Source of the DNA: Spiroplasma endosymbiont of Cantharis nigra
Lineage (GTDB): Bacteria; Bacillota_I; Bacilli_A; Mycoplasmatales; Mycoplasmataceae
Assembly: GCF_964019925.1 (NCBI RefSeq)
Contig: NZ_OZ026470.1
Coordinates: 930,001 to 994,000, forward strand
Length of the DNA: 64,000 nucleotides
Reading direction: 5' to 3'
Under the pieces are notes generated by a model that had not been told where the DNA came from, searched no databases, and saw only the letters and a program-made list of their open reading frames with translations. Both the position numbers and the translations under genes were made by a program. Of the stretch, positions 44,881 to 54,051 are shown in pieces; positions within the stretch are counted from its first letter, which is position 1; each line of letters starts with the position of its first letter.

Positions 44881-45516
44881 AATTATAATTTTATTAATTT
44901 TTTTACCAATAGAATGAAATTTTTGCTCATATTCAGTTGGTATATTATCTTTCAATAAATCTTTATTTGAGTATAGATCACTAGTATTATAAAGAACCTT
45001 AAATTTAGATTCTTTAATCTGATCTAAACTAAAATTATATAACTGATCATTATCTGTTTTAATTTCAATAATCCCATTATTTTCTAATAATTCTCAATAA
45101 ATTTCTAGGAAAGTTAAATAAGTTAATCTTTTTTTATAATGTTTTGCTTTGGGTCAAGGATCTGAGAAATTTAAAAATATTCCTTTTAAAGAGTTTACTT
45201 CAAAAATATCCAATAAGTTTTCGGCAAACCTATTTAAAAACAGTAAATTATTTAGATTAAAATTTTCTTTATTAAGTGCCTTTTTTAAAGCAACTCCTAT
45301 TACAGTACTTTCCTTTTCCATGGCAATAAAATTTTTATTAGAATTTTCAATTGCTTGATTAATGACAAATTGTCCTTTTCCACAACCTATTTCTAAAAAA
45401 GTATCTTGTTTTTTTAGAAAGAATTTAGTCGGATTAATTTTTTCTTCTGTAGTTATTAAGAACTTTAAGTTTTCTTCAATAAAATCTTTTGTTCAATTTT
45501 TATTTCTTAATCTCAT
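44866..45516 (-). CDS. trmB: tRNA (guanine-N7)-methyltransferase TrmB
   Basis: TrmB adds m7G46 to tRNA using S-adenosylmethionine. The 216 residues begin MRLRNKNWTKDFIEEN. The SAM site is FLEIGCGKGQFVINQA, and the family hallmark is LNFSDPWPKAKHYKKRL, with EIKTDN following. TGA Trp codons include the Trp of DPWPK. It starts 9 nt after mgtE and is the last gene of the unit that also holds the EAL-like gene. Confidence 0.96.
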
Positions 45517-45525
45517 ATAAATTTC

Positions 45526-46965
45526 CTAAATATAACTTGCAAAGAAAATTAAACCTATTGAGAAAAATAATGCAGTTGATAAAGCATCTACTAAAGTTGT
45601 CAATAATGGAGCTGCCATAAGTGCAGGATCTAATTTAAGTTTTTTAGCAATTATTGGAAGAGTTCCTCCAATTAATTTTGCCATTATTAATGATAGATAC
45701 ATAGCAATTGAAAGTGTAGCAATTGTATACCATATTTTGGGATCTTTTAAATTGCCTTTAAATTCAATTGAATAGATAATTACCATTCTTATAAAATTTA
45801 CTAAAACAAGTATTAAACCTGTAATAATAGCTACTCTAAATTCTTTCCACATTACTCTTGCATAATCTTTAGTTTCAACCTCTTTTAAGGATAATGCCCT
45901 TACAATCATCGTTGAAGATTGACTTCCAGCATTACCTGTAGTTCCAGAAATTACAGTTAATAAAGGTGTTAATAACATCATAATAATGTAACTTGCCTCT
46001 GAAATATTGGTTTCACTTTTGGAGTGATAAATTTTTATAAAAACTGAGATTATAATTTGTGAAAAAGTAGCAGAAATCATTAATAGCAATAATCAAACAC
46101 TTCTAGATTTAACCATTTTTCAAATACTTGTCTTAAAATATTCATCATCTGTTGGACTTATACCAGCCATTTTGTGGATATCTTCAGTTACTTCTTCTTC
46201 AATTACATCTAAAACATCATCTACAGTAACAATTCCTACAAGTTTCTGTTGAACATTAATAACTGGAAGAGTTGTAATATCATATTTTTTAAATAGTTCT
46301 ATAACGCTTTCTTGATCATCTTTTGTATGAGCAAATATAACTCTTTCATCCATTACTTCAGATAATAGTGATTCACCTTTTGAAAAAACTAAATCCTTTA
46401 ATTCAACTATTCCCTTTAAATTATTTAAATCATCGACTACATAAAATGTATTATGATCTTCTGACTCTTCATCTCTTTCTCTAATTTTTTCAATTGCTTC
46501 TGTAACAGTTCAATTAATTTTAAATCTAGTATAATCAACACTCATAATACTTCCAGCAGTATCATCGTTATATTTTAAAATACTATTTATTTGAGCCCTA
46601 GCTTCAGGAGTTGAAGCTCTTAAAATCTTCTTTACAATATTAGAAGGCATTTCCTCTAATATATCTACAATATCATCTGTATATAATTCTGAGAATAACT
46701 GACTAACTTGTTTTGAAGACATCTTGTTAATTATTTCTTCTTGAATATCTGTATCAAGATGAGGAAATATTTCACTACTTGTATCATTTGTGAATAATCT
46801 TAATGCAACAATTATTATTTTCTCATCTAATTTTTCAAGAGCCTCAGCAATATCTTGTGGATAATGATTTTCCTCTAATTTTCTTAACTCTTTTATATCA
46901 TTTGCTTGAATTGCTTTTTCAATTTCTTCACTTAACGTCTTTAACTTTTCTTCTCTTTCCAACAT
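45526..46965 (-). CDS. mgtE: Magnesium transporter MgtE
   Basis: MgtE is a Mg2+-gated channel. The 479 residues comprise the N-terminal superhelical domain (about 1-130, with HYPQDIAEALEKL), paired CBS domains (about 140-260, with TTLPVINVQQKLVGIVTVDD), a plug helix and five TM helices. The pore region includes LLTVISGTTGNAGSQSSTM and LIGGTLPIIAKKLKLDPA. No M-box was found upstream; it is translated from a transcript starting at or before the EAL-like gene, 18 nt away. Confidence 0.96.
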
Positions 46966-46983
46966 ATTATTCCCTCTTATTTC

Positions 46984-48930
46984 TTATTTGTTTAATAAAT
47001 ATTTTAACTCATCTGATATATTTTCTCTTGGTTCTATTGAACTTCCAATTAATTCACCCGTAAATAATTTAACTCCTAATTGTTTAAGATGTTTATAAAT
47101 CAAATAGCTATTTACTGATGAAGCTACTAATTTTGCCTCTAACTTTTTTGCCATTTTTAAACTTTCAATTACTATATTTTCATTTTCCTTTACAAAATTT
47201 ATTTTTTTTGATATTTCATTTTCTAGAACAATAAAATCAGGTTTGTAAGAATTTAATAAAGTAAAATCTGTTTTAAGAGAACCAAAATTACTTATTGATA
47301 TCTGAATCCCGTGTTTTTTAAGCCTTTCAATATTTTTCTCCAACTCTTTTTTATCATCTACTTCTTTATTTATATCAAAATTAAGCACTAATTTAAATAA
47401 GTTTATTTTAAGATTTTTTAATTTTAAAATAAACTCGTCTGAATCAAAATCTTTATCAGATAAATAATCACTGTCATAATTTGTAAAAAATTTCTTGTTC
47501 TTTATTTTATCATTTTGCTTAGCCATTTTTTTTAATGAATGCAGCGAGATATATCTTAAAAATAAAGACGATAAGCCCATATCCATTATCAATTGGCTTT
47601 TTTGAGAAAATTCATCCGCATTTATATCCATACCACCTATAAGACCGTTTAAAAAATAATACTCAAAGTCATTTTTATCAGTTGAATAAATTGGTTCAAA
47701 CAAAGTTACAAACTGATTTAAATTTGCAATTTCATTTAGAGACAACATTTTCTTATTTTGATTTTTCTCTTTTATTATCTCCATTGGATTAACAACTATA
47801 TTTTCATCTTGATATTTAAGTAATAAATCCTTTTCAACATGTAAATTATATTCTAATAAGGTATCTAAATTATTTGAATGTAGTCCATAGAAAGAACAAA
47901 TTGATTTTAGCTTTACACTAATCTTATAATTGGAAATTATAAATAACGTATTAACCTTAGAAAAAATATCTTTGATTTTTTTTAACTCCAAATTATTTTT
48001 TTCACTAAATTCATCTTTAATTTCAAATGGGATAAAAGTTGCAAATGTTTTATAATTTGGTTTAAAGAATATTGCATTAGGAAATTGTTGTTGCAATAAA
48101 GTATAACTTTCCTCTGAAATTGAATTTACAACTTCCTCTCTTATACTTCCATTTACTTTTGATTCAAACTTTTCAAAATTTGAAATGAAATATGTTACAT
48201 ATAATCCATACTTATATTTATGTTCTTGAATCTTATTTGAAATTTGTTGATGAGCTGATGTGAAATTCAAATAATAAGTATTATCATACACTACAATATT
48301 TTGAAGTTTTAAAGCATGCAAGTATATTTGATTTATAACAGCAATATATGCATAAGCCAAATAACCACTTCCCAATCAAAAAAGTAAGTTTGTTAAATTA
48401 TCAAGAGCTAATGAATTTTTAATTGTAGCTAAAGCTCAAATTAAACCAACTATAAGTATGCTAATTGTTGTTATTGACCAATTTGATCAATTTGAAACTT
48501 TAATTCAAAATCTTGATATTAAGTAATTTACAACAGGAATTATATAAGCCAACGTTAACATTGTTATATTCCAAGCCCCAGTAGGTTTCCCAAAGTAATC
48601 ACTAAAAAGTGAAGAAAAAACTGCTAGGTTTAAAATATTACAAGTCAAAATTCCAATACCACTAAATGGTGAAATAAAAACTATGGCCACTCAATATAAG
48701 AAAGTTGGTAGCAAAATTGTTATTCCTAAATTACCAGTGTTAATTTTAAGAATTGAAATTATAATAAGAGAAAATGTTGAAACAAAACCTAAAATAAAAC
48801 CTAAAAGTATTTCATAATATATTTCTATTTTCTTAAATAGATGTCTTGTTAAACCTCAAACTAAAGTATAACAAAAAGCAATAATTGCTGTATAAGAAAG
48901 ACATGTAATTAAAACACTTATAATATCCAT
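46984..48930 (-). CDS. Membrane protein with degenerate GGDEF and EAL-like domains
   Basis: The 648-residue protein has about seven TM helices in the first 205 residues. A GGDEF-like segment follows (about 230-340: YGLYVTYFISNFEKFES, then FFKPNYKTFATFIPF where RLGGDEFAIL is expected). An EAL-like domain covers about 405-640 (FVTLFEPIYS, LVLNFDI, GIQISISNFGS, YKPDFIVLE, VASSVNS, LGVKLFTGELIGSSIEP). All catalytic motifs are lost: EAL is YYF, DDFG is SNFG, the Lys is Val, and AEGVE is ASSVN. It should neither make nor cleave c-di-GMP. It may be a sensor or scaffold, possibly tied to the MgtE gene it is cotranscribed with. Confidence 0.75.
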
Positions 48931-48973
48931 AAAATTACATTCCTTTCTCATAAAACAATTAAGCATAAAAAAA

Positions 48974-49385
48974 TGGTGGAGATGGCGGGAATCGAACCCG
49001 CGTCCAAAATACTCCAACCCATAACGTCTACAGTTTAGTTGTCTCTAACTTACACTAAAAACCAACAGAGTCAACAAGATTTAAATTTCTAGCGCTAATA
49101 ATTATTTTCAAACAAATTTATTATTAGAATCATTTGTTCTATTGTGCTAGGTAATACGTTAATCAATGAAGCACAAACACACTTCATAACGTTAAAACAC
49201 TATAAACTTTAAAAGTTTATTAAGCTGCTAAAGCAACTCCAGCTGATGCATTATTGATCATAAATGCTGGCATTTCAAATTCATTTTTTTCTTCGTTTGC
49301 ATTTTATCAAACCTAGTAGTATTAAGGTCTACCAAACCACTGCAGTTATGAGTCGGCCATATCCTGTCGAAACCGGGACACCCCC
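48974..49385 (-). ncRNA. ssrA: Transfer-messenger RNA (tmRNA)
   Basis: tmRNA rescues stalled ribosomes with SmpB. The 5' end GGGGGTGTCCCGGTTTCGAC pairs with CATCTCC before the encoded ACCA. The T arm GGTTCGATTCC is at the 3' end. The tag reading frame runs from 49300 to 49223, followed by TAATAA. It encodes 26 residues beginning ANEEKNEFEM, with PAFM and NN in the middle, and ending LAA. The LAA end and the MPAFM block resemble Spiroplasma tags. smpB lies about 1.4 kb away in the same orientation. Confidence 0.97.
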
Positions 49386-49393
49386 ATAGTTAT

Positions 49394-49399
49394 ATTATA
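49394..49399 (-). promoter_or_regulatory. -10 box of ssrA
   Basis: TATAAT on the minus strand, 8 bp before the mature 5' end of tmRNA. The -35 is weak. Confidence 0.6.
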
Positions 49400-49494
49400 A
49401 AACATTATTCATACAAATTTTAGTGCTATTAAATTTTGTATAAATAAGTTGTTTTATCCTAAAAATCAACTATTATTTAAGAGGAGGAAAAAAT

Positions 49495-49926
49495 ATGACT
49501 AAAACATCAAAAAGTTTAGGTATAGCAGGAACTATAATATCAATAGTTTTTAGCGTACTAGTAACAGTATTAGCAAGTATTGCAATAATAAGCACGGCTT
49601 CAATAATACAACAAGAAGCAGAATCAGTATTTTATATAGTTTCAATTATATTTCTAATTGTTCCATTAGCAATTTCACTGATTTTATATATTATAATTCT
49701 AGTATATTTAAAGTCAAAGAACAAAAAAAGAGTATTTACAGCAGGAATAATGGAAATAGTTGTAGCAGGTTTATCACTATTATCATTATTGACAACTAAC
49801 TATGGTTTTTTAAATATAGTGCCCGCTGGTTTAATGCTTGCAAGTGGTATTATGATTTGTGTAGAATATAGTAAATACAAAAAAGAAAATAAAAATAATG
49901 TAAATGAAGAAAATAAAGATATTTAA
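49495..49926 (+). CDS. Four-TM membrane protein of unknown function
   Basis: This 143-residue protein is hydrophobic, with four predicted TM helices (about 8-32, 44-70, 80-100 and 103-122) and a Lys/Asn/Glu-rich tail (KYKKENKNNVNEENKDI). A very strong ribosome site, AAGAGGAGG, precedes the ATG. An imperfect inverted repeat GTTGTTTTA/TAAAAATCAAC (49448-49470) lies in the leader. It contains no Trp. I cannot assign a family; the nearby minus-strand gene at 50059-50274 is also a small membrane protein. Confidence 0.75.
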   Translation: MTKTSKSLGIAGTIISIVFSVLVTVLASIAIISTASIIQQEAESVFYIVSIIFLIVPLAISLILYIIILVYLKSKNKKRVFTAGIMEIVVAGLSLLSLLTTNYGFLNIVPAGLMLASGIMICVEYSKYKKENKNNVNEENKDI

Positions 49927-50021
49927 AGCTAATTAAAATTTTAAGATTAAATATAATTCTCTAAATATAGATATGACTAAAAATCAAAAATTTATATAAG
50001 GAGATTTTTTTATATATAAAT

Positions 50022-50052
50022 AAAAAAAATCTTATAAATTAATATAAGATTT
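50022..50052 (-). terminator. Terminator of the small membrane gene
   Basis: AAATCTTATA/TATAAGATT stem (50028-50037 and 50043-50051) and eight T on the minus strand. The 70 bp before it, back to 49927, hold only AT-rich dyads. Confidence 0.8.
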
Positions 50053-50058
50053 AATAAA

Positions 50059-50274
50059 CTATTGTTCTTCAGGAATTAAGATTAATATACCAGATACCAA
50101 CCCAAATAGTCCCATAAAGAATATACTACAAATTCCTAAAGCGATATGTGGTTGATTATCACCAATAGTCTTTTTAGTAGCTATTGTCATTGGAATCATT
50201 CAAATTAATGGTATTAGTAAAAACGATGTTAATACTGTACTTATAATTGAAAAAATATACGCTGTTTGTCTCAT
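50059..50274 (-). CDS. 71-residue two-TM membrane protein
   Basis: The reading frame MRQTAYIFSIISTVLTSFLL continues through one TGA Trp to PEEQ. Two TM helices flank a short polar loop (TKKTIGDNQPH). The ribosome site AAAAGGAG is strong and a terminator follows. It resembles the many tiny membrane proteins of mollicutes without a known family. It lies 82 bp after smpB and may be cotranscribed. Confidence 0.7.
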
Positions 50275-50356
50275 CTCTTTTTCTCCTTTTTATAACAATG
50301 AGATTATAGCATTTATTAAAAGTTAATAAAATATTTTATAATCACAAAATAAATTT

Positions 50357-50797
50357 TTATTTTATTTTATTTAACCTTCTTTCAATATCTCTTTTTTTAA
50401 TTGTTTCTCTTTTATCAATTTCTCTTTTCCCTTTACCTAAAGCTATCTGTAATTTTGCCAAGTTATCTTTTAAATATAATTTTAAAGGAATTAGAGTAAG
50501 GTTCTCTAACTGAACTCTTTTTATAATCTTTTTTATTTCACTTTTATGCATAAGCAAAACTCTATTTCTAGACGGATCTTGCTTAATGTGATTTGCAAAC
50601 TCATAATTTTTTATATTCATATTTAAAATTTCGACTTGACCTTTTCTAATAAGAATAAAAGATTCCTCAATAGAAACATCCTTATTTCTGATTGATTTAA
50701 TTTCTGGACCAGTTAAAACTATTCCTACTTCTCAAGTATCTAATATTTCATAATTAAAATATGCTTTTTTATTTTTTAATAATACATGCTCACCCAT
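50357..50797 (-). CDS. smpB: SsrA-binding protein SmpB
   Basis: SmpB binds tmRNA and places it in the stalled ribosome. The 146 residues start [20 protein letters not shown], followed by [16 protein letters not shown] (Trp is TGA). The basic tail [20 protein letters not shown] probes the mRNA channel. It sits 14 nt after rnr in the common secG-rnr-smpB order, and the ssrA gene is nearby. Confidence 0.96.
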
Positions 50798-50811
50798 ATT
50801 TATCACCACCA

Positions 50812-52908
50812 TTAAACAAGCACAAAGTCTATAATTCTTTTTTTAACATCTGCATTTTTTACTTTTATTTTTACTTTTTGACCTAGTCTAAAGATTTTGT
50901 TTTGTTTGTTTACCATAATATTTGTCTTTTCTTCAAAAGTAAAGTCAGGAAGTTCTGAGATATGAATTAATCCTTCAACACAATTTTCTAGTTGCACAAA
51001 AATACCAAACTTCAAGACTGCAGCAACTATTCCCTCATACTCTTGACCAATTTTAGATTGCATATATTCAGCCATACATACTTTATTAACTTCTCTTTCG
51101 GCTGAAACTGCTTGTTTCTCAGTATCATTAATAATTCCACAAGCTTTTAAAACAAAATTTTTATTTTGCTCTAACTTTAGATCTCTTAAATCCTTACTAA
51201 TTAAGTACTGCTTTAAAAATCTATGAACAATTAAATCACTGTACCTTCTAATTGGACTTGTAAAATGTGTATAGCAATTACTTGCTAACCCAAAGTGTCC
51301 TATATTCTCCAATTCATATGCAGCTTTTTCCATAAACTTTAATAAAGTAATATTAATAACATCTCTTTCAGTAGGATCTGTTATTTGACTTTCAATTTGA
51401 GTTAAGGCATGTTTAATCATTTTTGGATTTATTTTATCCAACTCATTTAATTTTACGTTTACTCCTAAAGCTCTTAATATTGAATGCCATTCAATAAGGT
51501 TTTCTTCTTTTGGAACATCATGATTTCTATAAATAAAGGGCAATTTCTTTTCAAAAATAACACTTGCTACGCATTCGTTTGCACTTACCATGAAGTTCTC
51601 AATTAATTTTTCACTAATACCTCTTCCACGCTTTGCAATTTCAATAACATTAGAATCCTTATCCAATATTATTTTTGGTTCTGCAATATCAAATTCAATT
51701 GCTCCTCTATTTGATCTTTCCACATCAATTATTTCATGAAGTTCTTTTGCTGTCATTAGCATATCTATAATTTCTTCTTTAATCTCTACATTTTTTTGAG
51801 AATAAAGTTCATTAACTTGTTTATAAGTTAAACGTGCTTTTGATATCATGATTGATTCATAAATTTTTTTATTTATAACATTTCCTTTTAGGTCAAAATC
51901 CATTTCTGCTACCATACAAAGTTTTTCTTCATTGGGATTTAAACTACAAACTCCATTAGATAATTTTTCAGGCAACATTGGTATTACTTTGTTGGCTAAA
52001 TAAACAGAATTACCTCTAAATAAGGCTGTATTATCTAAAGGTGAAAATGGAGTTACATAATAACTTACATCTGCAATAGCTACAATAAGTTTATATCCCT
52101 TATTTGTTTTTTCGACATAAATTGCATCATCTAAATCTTTTGAATCAGCACCATCTATTGTTACTAAATTTTTATTAATTAAAGAGTTGGAAAGTCTTCT
52201 TTTAATTTTTTCATCTTTATAATCAATTGGTTTTGCAACTTCAATTGCATTATCTAATGTCAATTTATTAAATTCTGGTTTAATATCAAATTCGTAAGCA
52301 ATTGAAATAATTCTATCTATTGCCTTATTTGCATCTCCAATAATTTTTTGAATTCTTGTAAATAGTTTTCTATCTCTTACATCTAATATTTTAACTTTTA
52401 CAATTAAATCTTCTTTTAACTTAAAATCTTTCAAATTAACTAATACGATTCTATAATTTTTAAATCCAGGTTCATTCGGAATGAAATCTATAAATCTACC
52501 ACAACTACTTTTTCTCATTTCTCCAATTAATGATGTTTTAGTTCTTAAAACAATGTCTTCTACATTTGCTTTAAGTCTATCATCATTTTCTTTTTGAACA
52601 GTAAAAATAACTTCATCAGATGAAATAGAACCATTAAGTGCGTTTGGGGGTACAAAGAAATCATCATCTTCGCTGTTTAATTCTTTTATAAATCCAAACC
52701 CTTTATCATTTATTTTTATTGACCCGATTCTATATTTTTCTCCAACAAAATAAATAACATTTTCTTTAGTCCAACCAATTAAATGCTCTTCTTGAAGTAA
52801 TCTTAAAGCATCCGTAATGCTTTCATATTTTCCATTAATATTACTAGTTAAATCATTTAAATGCAGTCTATCTTTTTTCTTTAACCGCTCCAATATTATA
52901 TTTTTCAT
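50812..52908 (-). CDS. rnr: Ribonuclease R
   Basis: RNase R is a 3'-5' exoribonuclease that degrades structured RNA and works with tmRNA on non-stop mRNA. The 698 residues include a winged-helix start (MKNIILERLKKKDRLHLNDL), cold-shock domains (GFGFIKELNSEDDDFFV), the RNB domain with TIDGADSKDLDDAIYVE (the catalytic Asp cluster) and HFTSPIRRYSDLIVHR, and a C-terminal S1 domain. The start at 52908 follows GAAAGAGAA; an in-frame ATG at 53016 would overlap secG and add a non-homologous stretch. Confidence 0.97.
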   Translation of the reverse strand: MKNIILERLKKKDRLHLNDLTSNINGKYESITDALRLLQEEHLIGWTKENVIYFVGEKYRIGSIKINDKGFGFIKELNSEDDDFFVPPNALNGSISSDEVIFTVQKENDDRLKANVEDIVLRTKTSLIGEMRKSSCGRFIDFIPNEPGFKNYRIVLVNLKDFKLKEDLIVKVKILDVRDRKLFTRIQKIIGDANKAIDRIISIAYEFDIKPEFNKLTLDNAIEVAKPIDYKDEKIKRRLSNSLINKNLVTIDGADSKDLDDAIYVEKTNKGYKLIVAIADVSYYVTPFSPLDNTALFRGNSVYLANKVIPMLPEKLSNGVCSLNPNEEKLCMVAEMDFDLKGNVINKKIYESIMISKARLTYKQVNELYSQKNVEIKEEIIDMLMTAKELHEIIDVERSNRGAIEFDIAEPKIILDKDSNVIEIAKRGRGISEKLIENFMVSANECVASVIFEKKLPFIYRNHDVPKEENLIEWHSILRALGVNVKLNELDKINPKMIKHALTQIESQITDPTERDVINITLLKFMEKAAYELENIGHFGLASNCYTHFTSPIRRYSDLIVHRFLKQYLISKDLRDLKLEQNKNFVLKACGIINDTEKQAVSAEREVNKVCMAEYMQSKIGQEYEGIVAAVLKFGIFVQLENCVEGLIHISELPDFTFEEKTNIMVNKQNKIFRLGQKVKIKVKNADVKKRIIDFVLV

Positions 52909-52920
52909 AAATTCTCTTTC

Positions 52921-52956
52921 TATTAAAAAAAACACTATTAACTTAGAACAGTGTTT
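52921..52956 (-). terminator. Terminator-like hairpin between secG and rnr
   Basis: AACACT/AGTGTT arms (52931-52936 and 52950-52955) with T8 on the minus strand; contains the secG stop codon. Confidence 0.75.
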
Positions 52957-53231
52957 GAAATAATTCCCATTACAATTGTAATTATAAATAGTGTAATTCC
53001 TAAGCTGAACATCCAAATTGATGTTGTCTTATCCATACCTCTCTCTTTGGAGTTTGAGAATAATTCATCATTACCACCATTTAATGCACTTAATCCAGTT
53101 TGCGAGCTTTTGTTCTGTACTAAACCAACAATTATCATTAATACTGAGACAATTAATCCAAGAATTTCAAAACCTAAAATTATTTGATTTGCTAGTGTCT
53201 GTTGTGACGCTGTTCCGGCAAGTAAATTCAT
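52938..53231 (-). CDS. secG: Preprotein translocase subunit SecG
   Basis: SecG is the small accessory subunit of the SecYEG channel. The 97 residues have two TM helices (about 17-40 and 72-93) joined by a loop with QNKSSQTGLSALNGGNDELF, the conserved SecG loop. The start follows ATGGAGGCC. It leads the secG-rnr-smpB cluster. Confidence 0.92.
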   Translation of the reverse strand: MNLLAGTASQQTLANQIILGFEILGLIVSVLMIIVGLVQNKSSQTGLSALNGGNDELFSNSKERGMDKTTSIWMFSLGITLFIITIVMGIISNTVLS

Positions 53232-53313
53232 ACAAGGCCTCCATTCATTAAGTATATAATACTACAATTGCTACAAAAAAAGAATATTTTATACATCTAT
53301 CTTTCTATAAAAT

Positions 53314-53336
53314 GGAATAATTAAGAGAATTATTCC
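53314..53336. repeat. Perfect 9-bp inverted repeat between divergent genes
   Basis: GGAATAATT and AATTATTCC around AAGAG lie in the 161-bp gap between secG and the rhodanese-like gene. No T run follows on either strand, so it looks like an operator or RNA hairpin rather than a terminator. A TATAAT for the plus-strand gene is at 53370-53375. Confidence 0.55.
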
Positions 53337-53392
53337 AATAAGCATTATGAAAATTTATTATTTTCAAGTTATAATTAGTTTGGTGATAAAAA

Positions 53393-53788
53393 ATGCAATG
53401 ACTAGAATATGTATTTAAATTTTTAGAAAAAATTTTTAGAAAAAATGCTTTTAAATCTAAATATAAAACAAAGAATATGAAAAGTCTCAATAATATTTTA
53501 AAGAGTAAAAAGTGACAAGTAATTGATATTAGAAATAGCATTTCATATAACCAAAATCACCTTAAAGGATCTATAAATATTCCTCTACTTACTTTTAATT
53601 TAAAGTATTTTAAAATATTAGACAAAAAAAATAAGATACTGATTATTGATGAAGACTCTAGAAGTCATTTATCTATTTATAAGAGTTTAAAAGCAAAGGG
53701 CTTTAAATCATACATTTTGTATGAAGGTTACAAAAATATTAAGAATAATGCAGATTTTGATAAATTAACTAAAGTTATTGTTTATTAA
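53393..53788 (+). CDS. Rhodanese-like protein without the catalytic cysteine
   Basis: The 131-residue protein starts MQWLEYVFKFLEKIFRKNAF, an amphipathic anchor-like helix, followed by a single rhodanese domain: WQVIDIRNSISYNQNHLKGS, INIPLLTF and KKNKILIIDEDSRSHLS, where active rhodaneses have YCxxGxRS. There is no Cys at that place, so sulfur transfer is not expected. The last strands are SYILYEGYKNI. Start at 53393 follows TTTGGTGAT, and Trp codons are TGA. The closest type is the YqhL/GlpE-like single-domain group with a membrane-facing helix. Confidence 0.75.
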
Positions 53789-53826
53789 AAAAAAAAAAAA
53801 AACAGAATCTAAGTTCTGTTTTTTTT
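53787..53826. terminator. Bidirectional terminator with an A16 tract
   Basis: ACAGAA/TTCTGT stem with a TCTAAG loop, preceded by sixteen A (53787-53802) that begin within the rhodanese stop codon and followed by eight T. It serves the plus-strand gene and, on the other strand, the XRE gene. Confidence 0.88.
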
Positions 53827-53830
53827 AATA

Positions 53831-54049
53831 CTAATCTACGTCCCTAAAAAATTCAATTGGCTCTACATTTAGTGCTTTTGCTATTTTTTCAACAGATTTT
53901 AATGATATATTTCTTTTACCTCTTTCAGTATCGGAAATATAATTTCTGTGTAGCTCTGAAGTGAAGCTTAATTCTTCCTGTGTTAATTTTGCATCTACCC
54001 TTATTCTTTTCATGTTCTTACTAAATGTTTTTATAATGTTTTTTTCCAT
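53831..54049 (-). CDS. XRE-family helix-turn-helix regulator
   Basis: The 72-residue protein is a single HTH_3 domain: MKRIRVDAKLTQEELSFTSE (helices 1-2), LHRNYISDTERGKRNISLKS (recognition helix and the typical ERGxRN turn) and VEKIAKALNVEP. It follows whiA by 2 nt and ends the hprK/lgt/whiA cluster. Solitary HTH proteins of this size often regulate their own operon. The targets are unknown. Confidence 0.9.
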   Translation of the reverse strand: MEKNIIKTFSKNMKRIRVDAKLTQEELSFTSELHRNYISDTERGKRNISLKSVEKIAKALNVEPIEFFRDVD

Positions 54050-54051
54050 AT

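Noticed and set aside
46966-46983. M-box riboswitch before mgtE
   Set aside because: Only 18 nt separate mgtE from the preceding gene, leaving no room for an aptamer.
46984-48930. Gene seen as several separate pieces under the standard code
   Set aside because: All interruptions in this and most other genes are TGA at Trp positions. With code 4 they join into single proteins of normal length, so they are not frameshifts or pseudogenes.
52909-53016. N-terminal extension of RNase R to 53016
   Set aside because: The extension overlaps secG in another frame and has no homology. The start at 52908 has a ribosome site and gives the usual N-terminus.
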